A DNA stretch of 52,280 nucleotides from Eubacterium sp. (lineage in GTDB: Bacteria; Bacillota; Clostridia; Lachnospirales; Lachnospiraceae). This document shows, piece by piece, positions 23,592-32,807 of the stretch. The stretch is from contig JALERM010000108.1 in the NCBI GenBank assembly GCA_022764165.1, positions 1 to 52,280 on the forward strand. Reading direction: 5' to 3'. Each line of letters opens with the position of its first letter. The stretch's first letter is position 1. Under the pieces are notes generated by a model. It had not been told where the DNA came from. It ran no database searches and saw nothing but the letters and a program-made list of their open reading frames with translations. A program made the position numbers and the translations under genes.

Positions 23592-24745
23592 ATTTCAGTA
23601 GAACCATAGTGGAATGTAAATGAGAGATCTACCTGCATGTTACGCAAAAGTTAAAATTTCAGTAGAACCATAGTGGAATGTAAATGATGACGCATCAATC
23701 TCTTCGGCGAGATAAGCTTGTATTTCAGTAGAACCATAGTGGAATGTAAATCTGTTCGTGGTAATTGACCCGGTGGAAGTGTTGATGATTTCAGTAGAAC
23801 CATAGTGGAATGTAAATTGAGATGTACGTAGGACGTGATTATTGACGATACATCATTTTAGTAGAACCATAGTGGAATGTAAATGAGGAACTAATTAATC
23901 AGCTTACTGCTCGCCAGATAGATTTCAGTAGAACCATAGTGGAATGTAAATCGTTTCAGCGGGGTTTTTGTCGTTCCCGAAACTGATAATTTCAGTAGAA
24001 CCATAGTGGAATGTAAATGCAGTATTCAGAAGAGATACATTATATCCAATTTGATTTCAGTAGAACCATAGTGGAATGTAAATCCTGATGAACTATATTA
24101 TACTATATATCGTCATCTTATTTCAGTAGAACCATAGTGGAATGTAAATCATATTTTCCGCCACACAACCGCCACAACGGCACTAATTTCAGTAGAACCA
24201 TAGTGGAATGTAAATTAATATCACTCCTCATCATCTCCGTAGAAATCTAATTTCAGTAGAACCATAGTGGAATGTAAATTGTGTATTCACAATTCGGATT
24301 TCCAAATAAGACAACAGATTTCAGTAGAACCATAGTGGAATGTAAATATATGCGATTTCTCGGGACTGGTTCCTGGAACAAAAATTTCAGTAGAACCATA
24401 GTGGAATGTAAATTAACCGTCAATTCTGCCGGTGCGGTCAACCGTGTGTAATTTCAGTAGAACCATAGTGGAATGTAAATGCTGCAGGATCGGCAGAGGG
24501 TAGATCTGTACGTGCAATTTCAGTAGAACCATAGTGGAATGTAAATAATAAATAACCAATATAAGCATGGCAAGAGTCTTTTTATTTCAGTAGAACCATA
24601 GTGGAATGTAAATGCGAATAACCGGGGGTTTTCTCTTACGCACAGTTCAATTTCAGTAGAACCATAGTGGAATGTAAATCAGCCACAGCCACAAGGGGCA
24701 AGCTATCGTAAGATGATTTCAGTAGAGCCATAGTGGTTTGGTAAA
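23592..24745 (+). CRISPR. Type I-B CRISPR array: 18 repeats, 17 spacers
   Basis: 30-base repeats begin ATTTCAGTAG, continue AACCATAGTG and end GAATGTAAAT. Repeat starts: 23592, 23656, 23722, 23788, 23855, 23922, 23989, 24054, 24120, 24186, 24250, 24318, 24384, 24451, 24517, 24584, 24650, 24716. Spacers are 34-38 bases, mostly 36-37, all different. Repeat 5 has a C to T change at position 5; the last repeat has A to G at position 12 and a scrambled 3' end (GTGGTTTGGTAAA), the normal mark of the leader-distal end. Sixteen repeats are otherwise identical. Predicted crRNA handle ATGTAAAT. Short frames read through the array on the minus strand are repeats, not genes. Confidence 0.98.
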
Positions 24746-24826
24746 AATGCATAGTCTGTTACTTAGTTGATTGTATTAGTATAAATAATCTGGGAAGGTA
24801 AAGAAAACTTGTGTAGGTGTATCAGG

Positions 24827-25459
24827 ATGAAAGAATCAAATTATGAAATCACAAAGAAGAGAACAGCAGAACTGTTTTTAAAGTATGATCAGGAATCTAT
24901 GATTCAAAAATATGATCTGAAGCATGACGCAGATTATTTATTTCTTGATTTCCTCGGTCAGACATATCGGATTAACCGAGCTACCGGCCTGGTGGAGAGG
25001 TGCAGTGAAGCACTGTGTCCGGTTGAGGAGGCAGGTTACAATGAAGCCATGTCTATTTATGACATCCTTTGTTATGCGAAAGATGATGCCTGCCTTTCCG
25101 GACAATATTGTCCTACAAACAGCCTGAAAGGGATTATAAAGACATCCTGCTCCCATCCGGCAGACGGTTCCTTCCGGGAGGAATCACGGTACTTTGATAC
25201 GAGGATAGAGGCTCTCGCCGAAGCATGCCGGGCACTGGGTGGTGTCCCCGAGGGAAAAGGCGATGTGGCATACCGGATTCAGGTATTCCCATTTCTTCCG
25301 GTGATTGTACAGTTCTGGAATTCTGATGAGGAATTTGAGCCGGAGCTGCAGTTTCTCTGGGATACCAATGTGTTACAGTATCTGCATTTTGAAACATTAT
25401 GGTATGTGATGGGGCATATGGTAAAACGGCTGAAAGAAATGGTAGAAAACAGAAAGTAG
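24827..25459 (+). CDS. DUF3786-type protein
   Basis: 210 residues from ATG 24827; a TTG at 24809 is in frame. The layout resembles DUF3786 proteins: an N-terminal YxxAxxRxAELF-like helix (KKRTAELFLKYDQES), a beta-rich segment DADYLFLDFLGQTYRINRATG, a helix with IYDILCYA, then IQVFPFLPVIVQFWNSDEEF and FLWDTNVLQYLHFE. No catalytic motif is known. The family is found mainly in anaerobes and sometimes near corrinoid or metal enzymes (recalled). There is no membrane segment. It is the first gene after the CRISPR array and seems unrelated to it; orientation and 81-base gap suggest its own transcription. Confidence 0.6.
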   Translation: MKESNYEITKKRTAELFLKYDQESMIQKYDLKHDADYLFLDFLGQTYRINRATGLVERCSEALCPVEEAGYNEAMSIYDILCYAKDDACLSGQYCPTNSLKGIIKTSCSHPADGSFREESRYFDTRIEALAEACRALGGVPEGKGDVAYRIQVFPFLPVIVQFWNSDEEFEPELQFLWDTNVLQYLHFETLWYVMGHMVKRLKEMVENRK

Positions 25460-25540
25460 AATCTATTATGTTATATGGCAAATAAACTGAAACCATGCTA
25501 ATATATCCCTATAAAAAGGTATATTCTAAGGGGGAATATT

Positions 25541-26770
25541 ATGATTATCAAGCAATACATCAAAGATTTTGAAAACCTTGGTTTTGGTATGTTTGTGCAT
25601 TTTGGCCTTTACAGTGTGTTGGGCAAGGGTGAATGGGCCATGCATCTTTTGAATATTCCGGATGAGGAGTATTTTAAGCTGGCAGAGATGTTCCGGCCGG
25701 CACCGGACTGGGCCGAGCAGCTTGTCACTGCAGCAAAGAATGCAGGATGCCGTTATATTACTTTGACAACCCGTCATCACGATGGATATTCTCTGTATGA
25801 TACTTGTGGGCTGAATCCTTTGGATGCACCGCATAGCTGTGGCCGTGATCTGGTGAGGGAGTTTGTGGATGCCTGCCGTGCACAGGGTATTATCCCGTTT
25901 TTCTATCATACGCTGCTGGATTGGCATGAGAAGTCTTTTGAAGAGGATTTCCCGGAGTATCTCCGGTATTTGAGAAAGAGTGTGGAGATTCTCTGTACCA
26001 ATTACGGAAAGATAGGCGGTCTCTGGTTTGACGGTATGTGGAGTAAGCCGGACGCGGACTGGGAAGAAGATGCACTGTATGCCTGCATTCGTGCCCATCA
26101 GCCAGAAGCTATGATTATCAATAATACAGGACTGGGAGCTCAGGGTGCGTTGGGACACATAGAGCTTGACAGTGTAACTTTTGAGCGGGGGAAACCTCAG
26201 CCATTGAATATGGAGGGGGCTCCTAAATATGTAGCCAGTGAGATGTGTCAGGTGTTTGCAGATCACTGGGGCTATGCACAGGAAGATCTGAACTACAAAT
26301 CGCCGGCAGATATGATTCGTGACCTGGCGGTATGCCGCCGTTATGGCTCTAATCTTCTGATGAATGTGGGGCCGATGGGAGACGGTACCCTTCGTCTGAT
26401 GGACAAGGCGATTTATGATCTGATGGGACAGTGGATTAAAATCAATGGTGAGGCTGTCTATGAACCACATCCCTGTGAAATAGAAGTGGAGAATAAGCAG
26501 GAAGATTTCCTTTTGGAAAAAGATAACATATATTATCTGTTCTGCGATCATCTGCCTATGTCGGCAGATCCTAATGTGGCTTTGAAACAGGAAGGAGAAT
26601 ATCGTGACATCTTTACCATGAGCAAAAAGATTAAGACGATTACCTGGCTGGATAATGGGGCTCCTGTGGAATTTGAGCAGAATGGTGACTGCGTGACAGT
26701 AAAGACCGTTCCATATGCCTATGGACGTCAGTTGGTTGTGCGTGTGGCAAAGATTGAAACAGAAGAGTGA
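25541..26770 (+). CDS. Alpha-L-fucosidase, GH29 family
   Basis: 409 residues from ATG 25541 with AAGGGGG ahead. The GH29 (beta/alpha)8 barrel is well marked: FGMFVHFGLYSV, RYITLTTRHHDGYSLYD, FFYHTLLDWHE and GGLWFDGMW, the last containing the predicted nucleophile Asp; later VGPMGDG is the family NVGPxxDG motif. No signal peptide is present, so it acts on imported fuco-oligosaccharides in the cytoplasm. The barrel is followed by a short C-terminal beta domain. Fucose release would fit mucin or milk glycan use by a gut organism. No sugar transporter is adjacent. Confidence 0.9.
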   Translation: MIIKQYIKDFENLGFGMFVHFGLYSVLGKGEWAMHLLNIPDEEYFKLAEMFRPAPDWAEQLVTAAKNAGCRYITLTTRHHDGYSLYDTCGLNPLDAPHSCGRDLVREFVDACRAQGIIPFFYHTLLDWHEKSFEEDFPEYLRYLRKSVEILCTNYGKIGGLWFDGMWSKPDADWEEDALYACIRAHQPEAMIINNTGLGAQGALGHIELDSVTFERGKPQPLNMEGAPKYVASEMCQVFADHWGYAQEDLNYKSPADMIRDLAVCRRYGSNLLMNVGPMGDGTLRLMDKAIYDLMGQWIKINGEAVYEPHPCEIEVENKQEDFLLEKDNIYYLFCDHLPMSADPNVALKQEGEYRDIFTMSKKIKTITWLDNGAPVEFEQNGDCVTVKTVPYAYGRQLVVRVAKIETEE

Positions 26771-26804
26771 AGGAAGCCGGATTGGTGAATTCGTGGTGAA
26801 TAAG

Positions 26805-26845
26805 GCAGACGTTCTCATCGTATAAGATGAAACGTCTGCTTTGTT
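26805..26845 (+). terminator. Intrinsic terminator after the fucosidase gene
   Basis: GCAGACGTT (26805-26813) and AACGTCTGC (26831-26839), with an inner CATC/GATG pair, then TTTGTTA. Confidence 0.85.
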
Positions 26846-27025
26846 AATCTTGAAAGGAGATAAGACTCCCACCTCGCAGCAAGTACGCAGGGGCGTACTT
26901 GAATAATTAGCACAAGATGATATTGCAAATAAACACCCGGATGTCGTATACTAGAGTCAACAGGTCATGTGTATCATGCTACATGAAATGCAGGGTTAAT
27001 CCAGCAGCATAGAAATGGAGGAACT
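26846..27025 (+). promoter_or_regulatory. Sortase gene upstream region: hairpin and promoter
   Basis: A perfect 9-base hairpin CAAGTACGC-AGGG-GCGTACTTG lies at 26880-26901 without a T-tract. Downstream is a promoter, -35 TTGCAA (26923-26928), 18-base spacer, -10 TATACT (26947-26952), reading to the sortase ATG at 27026 with GGAGGAAC ahead. The hairpin lies upstream of the promoter, so it could be a protein-binding dyad; GGCGTACTTG recurs upstream of patB at about 36162. Confidence 0.5.
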
Positions 27026-27847
27026 ATGGCACATAAGGAGAAAAAGCAAAAGAAAAGCTTCGGTTTTTTCTGGACAATATTATTTTTACTGGCATTGACT
27101 GTGTTTTGTTTTTCAGCATATCAGTTATTTGATATTTATAGAAACTATAAGCAAGGTGTGGATGAATATCTGTCAGTTGCCCATGAAACTGTGGTGAGAA
27201 ATCAGGAACCGCTGGTTGTGAAAGAACAGGCGGAGACGGAAGATGTTCCACTGGTGGAACCCGAGGAAGTGACGTATCAGCCGCCGGAAGTGAATTTTGA
27301 CGAACTGCAGCAGATGAATCCGGATGTTCTTGGCTGGATGGAGATTGAAGCGATTCCTGATATCAGTTATCCGGTGGTACAGGCGGAAGACAATGCTTAT
27401 TATCTGAAACATACCTTTAAGAAGACAGAAAATTCGGCCGGTTCTATTTTTGTGGATTATATCAATAGTCCAAATCTGACGGACTGCAATACGATTATTT
27501 ACGGACACAATATGAAAAACGGTTCTATGTTTGGGAAATTAAAGGAACTGTATGAAAAAGAAAAATATAAGGACAGCCGATATCTGTGGATCTGTACACC
27601 TGCGGGAAAATATCGTTATGAGATTTTTTCCATGCAGTATGCGGATGTGAACAGTGAAACGTACACATTGTTCCAGGAACATAACAAAGAATTTGGGGCT
27701 TATCTGGAGCGAATGAGAGATAAGTCGGAAGTGGATCTGGGTGTAAAATATCTGTCAAAAGATGATTATGTGATTACACTTTCCACCTGTACATCTAATG
27801 ATCAGGTAAGATTTGTTGTGCAGGCCAGGTGGGTGGCAACCTATTGA
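27026..27847 (+). CDS. srtB: Class B sortase
   Basis: 273 residues. A basic N-terminus (HKEKKQKK) is followed by a membrane anchor at about 14-33, an Asp/Glu/Pro-rich linker (50-90) and the sortase barrel. Catalytic residues are visible: His in IIYGHNM, Cys in TLSTCTS and Arg in RFVVQARW. The helical segment between (FGKLKELYEKEKYKDS) is characteristic of class B. The enzyme covalently attaches LPxTG- or NPxTN-like proteins to peptidoglycan, on the outer face of the membrane. No sortase substrate lies in the window, so its target is unknown. The stop is 16 bases before the sirtuin start. Confidence 0.92.
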   Translation: MAHKEKKQKKSFGFFWTILFLLALTVFCFSAYQLFDIYRNYKQGVDEYLSVAHETVVRNQEPLVVKEQAETEDVPLVEPEEVTYQPPEVNFDELQQMNPDVLGWMEIEAIPDISYPVVQAEDNAYYLKHTFKKTENSAGSIFVDYINSPNLTDCNTIIYGHNMKNGSMFGKLKELYEKEKYKDSRYLWICTPAGKYRYEIFSMQYADVNSETYTLFQEHNKEFGAYLERMRDKSEVDLGVKYLSKDDYVITLSTCTSNDQVRFVVQARWVATY

Positions 27848-27863
27848 AATGGAGGAATTGAGA

Positions 27864-28586
27864 ATGGGAAAAGAACTGGAAAAATTACAGGAACTGATTG
27901 ACCGCTATGATAAGATTGTATTTTTTGGCGGAGCGGGTGTATCCACGGAGAGCGGCATTCCCGATTTCCGCAGTGTAGACGGATTGTATAATCAGAAGTA
28001 TGATTATCCGCCGGAGACGATTCTGAGTCATACATTTTTTATGAGATATCCGGAAGAATTTTACCGGTTTTATCGTGATAAGATGCTGGCGCTGGATGCA
28101 CAGCCCAATGCAGCTCATCTGAAACTGGCAGAACTGGAGCAGGCAGGAAAACTGACCGGTGTAGTAACCCAGAATATTGATGGTCTCCATCAGAAAGCAG
28201 GCAGCAAACATGTGATGGAACTGCATGGTTCTGTACACAGGAATTACTGCATGCGCTGCCATCGGTTTTATGATGCTGAATATATGCTGTATTCTCAGGG
28301 AGTGCCAACCTGTGAATGCGGAGGAATCATTAAGCCGGATGTGGTTCTGTATGAAGAAGGGCTGGATAATGATATCGTGCGGGATGCAATCACGACCATT
28401 TCTCATGCAGATGTGATGATTATCGGGGGAACTTCGCTGGCTGTATATCCGGCCGCAAGTCTTCTGGATTATTTCCATGGAGATGCACTGGTGCTTGTAA
28501 ATAAAGGAGCAACTCCTCAGGATAAAAATGCAGATCTTTTAATCCAGCAGCCGATCGGACAGGTATTTTCCGGTCTGCGTGTGTGA
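27864..28586 (+). CDS. cobB: NAD-dependent protein deacylase, sirtuin (Sir2 family)
   Basis: 240 residues from ATG 27864 with GGAGGAA ahead. A longer frame from 27813 would overlap the sortase gene. Rossmann NAD site FFGGAGVSTESGIPDFRS, catalytic TQNIDGLHQKAG with HGS (VMELHGSVHRNYC), zinc cysteines CMRC and CEC, and IKPDVVLYEE are all standard. It removes acetyl or other acyl groups from lysine using NAD and probably controls acetyl-CoA synthetase or similar enzymes. Cytoplasmic. Same strand as and close to the sortase and DUF951 genes. Confidence 0.95.
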   Translation: MGKELEKLQELIDRYDKIVFFGGAGVSTESGIPDFRSVDGLYNQKYDYPPETILSHTFFMRYPEEFYRFYRDKMLALDAQPNAAHLKLAELEQAGKLTGVVTQNIDGLHQKAGSKHVMELHGSVHRNYCMRCHRFYDAEYMLYSQGVPTCECGGIIKPDVVLYEEGLDNDIVRDAITTISHADVMIIGGTSLAVYPAASLLDYFHGDALVLVNKGATPQDKNADLLIQQPIGQVFSGLRV

Positions 28587-28614
28587 AATTCTGAAACAGG
28601 TAAGAGGTGGCAAA

Positions 28615-28815
28615 ATGGCGTATATATACGAAGTTGGAGATGTGGTCAGACTGAAGAAGCAGCATCCCTGCGGCAGCAGTGAATGGGAGATTCTCCGGGT
28701 AGGTGCGGATTTCCGTCTCAAATGTACCGGGTGTGGTCATCAGATTATGATTGCGAGAAAACTGGTCGAAAAAAATACAAAAAATCTGCGCAAAAAGAAT
28801 GAAGAAAACACTTGA
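28615..28815 (+). CDS. DUF951 small zinc-ribbon-like protein
   Basis: 66 residues from ATG 28615 with AAGAGGTGG ahead. The family block YEVGDVVRLKKQHPCGS, then WEILRVGADFRLKCTGCGHQIMI is recognised: one Cys in HPCG and a CTGC pair. Basic C-terminus (KKNTKNLRKKNE). DUF951 proteins are very widely conserved in Firmicutes upstream of rpsF or near ychF; function is not known. The stop codon overlaps the -35 box of the rpsF promoter. Confidence 0.85.
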   Translation: MAYIYEVGDVVRLKKQHPCGSSEWEILRVGADFRLKCTGCGHQIMIARKLVEKNTKNLRKKNEENT

Positions 28816-28840
28816 AATCACAGTCATGTTATGATACAAT
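28812..28840 (+). promoter_or_regulatory. Sigma-A promoter of rpsF-ssb-rpsR
   Basis: -35 TTGAAA (28812-28817), 17-base spacer, -10 TACAAT (28835-28840), 76 bases ahead of rpsF. Confidence 0.7.
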
Positions 28841-28868
28841 AAGACCTCGTGATATATAATTTATCCTT

Positions 28869-28889
28869 GTTTCCGGCAGAGTCGGAAGC
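28869..28889 (+). promoter_or_regulatory. Leader hairpin of rpsF, candidate S6:S18 autoregulatory site
   Basis: GTTTCCG and CGGAAGC form a 7-base stem with loop GCAGAGT in the 5' leader, 27 bases before the rpsF ATG. Many bacterial rpsF leaders carry a stem bearing a CCG that the S6:S18 dimer binds to repress translation. Whether this one matches that motif cannot be settled by eye. Confidence 0.35.
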
Positions 28890-28916
28890 CAAAAGTCCAA
28901 AAGGAGGTAAAACAGC

Positions 28917-29204
28917 ATGAGCAAATATGAATTAGCATTGGTTGTGAATGCAAAAATCGAGGATGATGCTCGTGAAGCCGTAGTTGAAAAAGCAAAAAAC
29001 TATGTAACTCGTTACGGCGGAACAATTACAGAAGTTGAAGAATGGGGTAAGAAAAGATTAGCTTACGAAGTTCAGAAAATGAGAGAAGGCTTCTACTATT
29101 TCATCCAGTTCGAAGCAGATGCAACCTGTCCTGCAGAAGTTGAAAGACACGTTCGCATTATGGACAATGTTTTGAGATATTTAGTTGTTAAAAAGGAAGC
29201 TTAA
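28917..29204 (+). CDS. rpsF: 30S ribosomal protein S6
   Basis: 95 residues, normal length, AAGGAGG ahead. Characteristic sequence KYELALVVNAK, GGTITEVEEWGKKRLAYEV and a C-terminal VRIMDNVLRYLVVKKE. Binds S18 and helix 22-23 of 16S rRNA in the platform of the 30S subunit. First gene of the classic rpsF-ssb-rpsR operon. Confidence 0.97.
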   Translation: MSKYELALVVNAKIEDDAREAVVEKAKNYVTRYGGTITEVEEWGKKRLAYEVQKMREGFYYFIQFEADATCPAEVERHVRIMDNVLRYLVVKKEA

Positions 29205-29277
29205 TTTCCACGCATCCAAAAAGCCCATTAAAGGTTTGTAGGGTAACTGTAGTATTGTAATTGAGAGAGGTAATCAT

Positions 29278-29763
29278 ATGAACAAAGTTATTTTAATGGG
29301 TCGTTTGACAAGAGATCCTGAGGTAAGATATTCAGCAGGAGAAAATTCACTGGCAATCGCACGGTATACACTGGCTGTAGACAGAAGATTCAGAAGAGAC
29401 GGAGAGGCAACCGCCGATTTTATTAATTGCGTATCTTTCGGTAAAACCGCAGAGTTCGCAGAGAAATATTACCGTCAGGGACTGAAGATTGTAGTTAGCG
29501 GCCGGATTCAGACCGGAAGTTATACAAACCGGGAAGGTCAGAAAGTCTATACAACAGAAGTTGTAGTAGAAGAACAGGAATTTGCAGAGAGCAAGGCAGC
29601 AAGCGATAATTATCATGGCGGCAGCAGCTACCAGAATAATAATTATGGCGGAGGTTATAACAACAACAGTGCACCGGCAGCACCTGCCGGCGGAAGCAGT
29701 GTATCTGCTGACGGATTCATGAACATTCCGGATGGTATTGACGAAGAACTGCCATTTAACTAA
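29278..29763 (+). CDS. ssb: Single-stranded DNA-binding protein
   Basis: 161 residues. OB fold over residues 1-110 (MNKVILMGRLTRDPEVRYS, DFINCVSFGKTAEF, KIVVSGRIQTGSYTNREGQK), then a Gly/Asn-rich flexible linker and the acidic tip DEELPFN, which recruits partners such as PriA and RecO. Located between rpsF and rpsR as in most Firmicutes. It coats single-stranded DNA in replication and repair. Confidence 0.97.
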   Translation: MNKVILMGRLTRDPEVRYSAGENSLAIARYTLAVDRRFRRDGEATADFINCVSFGKTAEFAEKYYRQGLKIVVSGRIQTGSYTNREGQKVYTTEVVVEEQEFAESKAASDNYHGGSSYQNNNYGGGYNNNSAPAAPAGGSSVSADGFMNIPDGIDEELPFN

Positions 29764-29823
29764 AGCAGGGCGTTATCAGAGACTGCCCGTAACCAGATTG
29801 ATTGGGATAAGGAGGTAAGACTC

Positions 29824-30087
29824 ATGGCTTACAATAAAGGTGAGAGACCGGATTCTCCAATGAAGAGAAGAGGCGGACGCAGAAGAAAAAAAGTTTGCGT
29901 ATTCTGCGGTAAAGAAAATAACGAAATCAGCTACAAAGATGTAAATAAATTAAGAAAATACGTTTCCGAGAGAGGAAAAATCCTTCCGAGAAGAATCACC
30001 GGAAACTGTGCAAAACATCAGAGAGCTCTGACTGTAGAGATTAAAAAAGCAAGACATATCGCTATTATGCCTTATGTAACAGACTAA
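29824..30087 (+). CDS. rpsR: 30S ribosomal protein S18
   Basis: 87 residues, strongly basic. [22 protein letters not shown] and [18 protein letters not shown] are S18 signatures; the Cys pair and a later Cys and His suggest the zinc-binding form. Partner of S6 in the 30S platform. AAGGAGG lies ahead. Confidence 0.97.
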   Translation: MAYNKGERPDSPMKRRGGRRRKKVCVFCGKENNEISYKDVNKLRKYVSERGKILPRRITGNCAKHQRALTVEIKKARHIAIMPYVTD

Positions 30088-30100
30088 GGAATGATGAATG

Positions 30101-30165
30101 CCGCAAAATGATGAGAATCGTTTTGCGGTATTTTTATGTAGAGTAGGACTTTCCTACTCTACATA
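30101..30165 (+). terminator. Terminator of the rpsF operon followed by a second perfect hairpin
   Basis: CCGCAAAA (30101-30108) and TTTTGCGG (30121-30128) then TATTTTT form an intrinsic terminator. Directly after it, TATGTAGAGTAGGA (30135-30148), loop CTT, TCCTACTCTACATA (30152-30165) is a perfect 14-base hairpin followed by AAAA, suited to terminate minus-strand transcripts or act as an insulator. A third TATGTAGA follows at about 30191. Confidence 0.8.
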
Positions 30166-30301
30166 AAAACCCTCCGGGCAGGATTTTTTTTATGTAGAAT
30201 AAAAAATACTTTCTTATTATGCCCGGAAATGGTATAATAGATTGGTAGTATTGTAATGACCACAGGACTGCTGGTCTGTTGTAAACAAACAGGTAAGTGA
30301 T

Positions 30302-32347
30302 ATGAAAGATAAGATTAAGTTAAAGGGCAAGTTAAAATCGTACATGCGCTGGCCGATGTTCATGACTATTTTGTTGATCGTCATGAATATAGTTTTATAT
30401 TGTGCGAATCTGAAAGCGGGGGCCATTGCCACCGGTTTTACGGCAGTATACGTGGTTGCTGCGGTTATTTTGTATTTTCAGAATCGCCCGACCATTCTGA
30501 ATGAACTGATTTCATTTGCTACGCAGTACGGACAGGTTCAGAAAAATCTGATACAGAACTTTGCACTTCCCTATGCACTTCTGGATGCGGACGGAAAAGT
30601 TCTGTGGATGAATGATGAGTTCCTGTTTATTACCGGAAAGGACAAGAAGTATCGACGTTTTATCGGTAATATTTTTCCGGAAGTTACGATGGAAAAGCTT
30701 CCTCTGCAGGATGAGGTCAGAGATATTGAACTCACCTACAACGAACATGAGTATCGTCTTAACATGAAGCGTGTAGATATTAGTGAACTGTTGGATGCTT
30801 CGGAGATTGTAGAGGCAGATAAGGACAGAAGTTATCTGATTACACTGTATGTCTATGATGAGACGGAATTGAAAAAGTATATTCGTAAGAATGACGAGGA
30901 ACGTCTTGTGACGGGGCTTCTTTATCTGGATAATTATGAAGAAGCACTGGAGAGCATTGAAGAAGTAAGAAGTTCCCTTCTGATTGCGCTGATTGACCGT
31001 AAAATCAATAAATACTTTGCCGGTATTGACGGTGTTGTAAAAAAACTGGAAAAAGACAAGTATTTCCTTGTGATGAGAAAGAAGTCTCTGGATATGCTGA
31101 AGGAGAAAAAGTTCAGTATTCTGGAAGAAGTGAAAAATGTAAATATTGGTAATGAGATGGCTGTGACCATCAGTATCGGTATCGGTATGAATGCGGATAC
31201 GTATGCTCATACGTCTGAATATGCGCGGATTGCCATGGAACTTGCTCTTGGCCGGGGCGGTGATCAGGTGGTAATTAAGGATGGCAATAACATTACGTAT
31301 TTTGGCGGAAAGTCTCAGATGATGGAAAAAACCACCAGAGTAAAGGCACGAGTAAAAGCTCATGCATTGAAAGAGTTTATGAGCAGCAAAGACAACGTGG
31401 TTGTTATGGGACATAAGATTACGGATGTGGATACCTTCGGTGCGGCAATCGGTATTTATCGTGCAGCCAAGACACTGGACAAAAAAGCATATATTGTAAT
31501 CAATACGCCTACTTCTTCTATTCGTCCTCTGATGGATGGCTTTCTCCACAACCAAGATTACGATTCCAGAATGTTTGTGAACAGCCATGAGGCAAAAGAG
31601 ATTGTGGATGATAATACTGTGGTTGTGGTGGTGGATACAAACCGTCCGAATTATACGGAGTGTGAAGAACTTCTGACAATGACGAAGACGATTGTTGTAC
31701 TGGATCATCATCGTCAGGGTAAAGATGTGATTTCCAATGCGGTTCTGTCCTATATTGAGCCATATGCTTCTTCCGCCTGTGAGATGGTTGCGGAGATTCT
31801 CCAGTACTTTGCTGATGGAATCCGTATCCGGAATATTGAAGCTGACAGTATCTATGCGGGTATTATGATTGATACAAATAATTTCCTTACCAAGACGGGA
31901 GTGCGTACCTTTGAAGCGGCAGCTTTTCTTCGTAGATGTGGAGCTGATGTTACCCGTGTAAGGAAGATGTTCAGGGAGAATATGGAAGACTATCGTGCCA
32001 AAGGAGATGCTATCCGCAATGCGGAGCTGTTCCGTGATTGCTTTGCTATTTCCGTATGTAAGAGTGAAGGGCTGGAAAGTCCAACTGTTGTAGGTGCTCA
32101 GGCAGCGAATGAGCTTCTGAATGTGGTGGGTGTGAAAGCATCGTTTGTTATGACAGATTATCGGAACACCATTTATATCAGTGCCCGATCGATTGATGAA
32201 GTTAATGTTCAGATCATTATGGAAAGACTGGGCGGCGGCGGACATCTGAATATCGCCGGTGCACAGCTGGAACATTATACAATTGCCGAGGCGAGAGATA
32301 CGCTGAAGCAGACACTGCAGAATATGTTAAATGAAGGAGAAATATAA
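30302..32347 (+). CDS. gdpP: Cyclic-di-AMP phosphodiesterase, GdpP type
   Basis: 681 residues. Two membrane helices (about 19-62), a PAS-like domain (about 78-160), a degenerate GGDEF domain (about 170-305, lacking the GGDEF loop) and a C-terminal DHH/DHHA1 pair. DHH motifs: [33 protein letters not shown], and DHHA1 [12 protein letters not shown]. GdpP hydrolyses c-di-AMP to pApA and so sets potassium, osmotic and cell-wall homeostasis. A -10 TATAAT is at 30233-30238 with a poor -35. The stop is 2 bases before rplI; gdpP-rplI-dnaB is the standard Firmicute arrangement. Confidence 0.95.
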   Translation: MKDKIKLKGKLKSYMRWPMFMTILLIVMNIVLYCANLKAGAIATGFTAVYVVAAVILYFQNRPTILNELISFATQYGQVQKNLIQNFALPYALLDADGKVLWMNDEFLFITGKDKKYRRFIGNIFPEVTMEKLPLQDEVRDIELTYNEHEYRLNMKRVDISELLDASEIVEADKDRSYLITLYVYDETELKKYIRKNDEERLVTGLLYLDNYEEALESIEEVRSSLLIALIDRKINKYFAGIDGVVKKLEKDKYFLVMRKKSLDMLKEKKFSILEEVKNVNIGNEMAVTISIGIGMNADTYAHTSEYARIAMELALGRGGDQVVIKDGNNITYFGGKSQMMEKTTRVKARVKAHALKEFMSSKDNVVVMGHKITDVDTFGAAIGIYRAAKTLDKKAYIVINTPTSSIRPLMDGFLHNQDYDSRMFVNSHEAKEIVDDNTVVVVVDTNRPNYTECEELLTMTKTIVVLDHHRQGKDVISNAVLSYIEPYASSACEMVAEILQYFADGIRIRNIEADSIYAGIMIDTNNFLTKTGVRTFEAAAFLRRCGADVTRVRKMFRENMEDYRAKGDAIRNAELFRDCFAISVCKSEGLESPTVVGAQAANELLNVVGVKASFVMTDYRNTIYISARSIDEVNVQIIMERLGGGGHLNIAGAQLEHYTIAEARDTLKQTLQNMLNEGEI

Positions 32348-32349
32348 AC

Positions 32350-32796
32350 ATGAAAGTAATTTTGCTTGAAGATGTAAAGTCTCTGGGAAAAAAGGGACAG
32401 ATTGTGAATGTAAGTGACGGATATGCAAGAAATATGTTACTTCCCAAGAAACTGGGCGTTGAGGCAACTTCTAAAAATATGAATGACCTGAAGCTTCAGA
32501 AAGCACATCAGGACAAAGTGGCTCAGGAAAATCTGGATGCCGCAAAAGCATTTGCTGAAGAACTGAAAGATAAACAGGTTACCGTTAGCATTAAAGTTGG
32601 TGAGGGTGGAAGAACCTTCGGTTCTGTTTCAACAAAAGAAATCTCTGAGGCGGTAAAAAGCCAGCTGGGATATGATATTGATAAGAAAAAAATGGTGCTG
32701 CCATCTCCTATTAAAGAGCTGGGAACTACCATGGTGCCGATTAAGCTTCATGCGAAGGTGACCGGTGAACTGAAAGTAATCGTAAAAGAGGCTTAG
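32350..32796 (+). CDS. rplI: 50S ribosomal protein L9
   Basis: 148 residues. [21 protein letters not shown] and [18 protein letters not shown] are L9 signatures; a long central helix links the N-terminal rRNA-binding domain to the C-terminal domain ([17 protein letters not shown]). Binds 23S rRNA near the L1 stalk. Two bases after gdpP with GAAGGAGA serving as ribosome binding site. Confidence 0.97.
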   Translation: MKVILLEDVKSLGKKGQIVNVSDGYARNMLLPKKLGVEATSKNMNDLKLQKAHQDKVAQENLDAAKAFAEELKDKQVTVSIKVGEGGRTFGSVSTKEISEAVKSQLGYDIDKKKMVLPSPIKELGTTMVPIKLHAKVTGELKVIVKEA

Positions 32797-32807
32797 GAGG
32801 AATCTGT

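Noticed and set aside
24253-24441. Minus-strand frame with repeated LHSTMVLLK peptides
   Set aside because: It is the CRISPR repeat translated in reverse; not a gene.
14636-24745. Retron, reverse transcriptase or additional defence genes beside the CRISPR locus
   Set aside because: Every frame in the region is accounted for by cas genes, array and foldback; no RT, TIR, NLR or toxin motifs were seen.
25526-26872. 448-codon open frame antisense to the fucosidase gene
   Set aside because: No family resemblance, no start signals; the GH29 gene explains this segment.
26880-26901. Hairpin CAAGTACGC-GCGTACTTG as a riboswitch or terminator for the sortase gene
   Set aside because: It lies upstream of the likely promoter and lacks a U-tract, so it is probably not in the sortase leader; kept only as a possible protein-binding dyad.
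30512-32275. 587-codon open frame antisense to gdpP
   Set aside because: Composition typical of reverse-strand shadows; gdpP matches its family along its full length.
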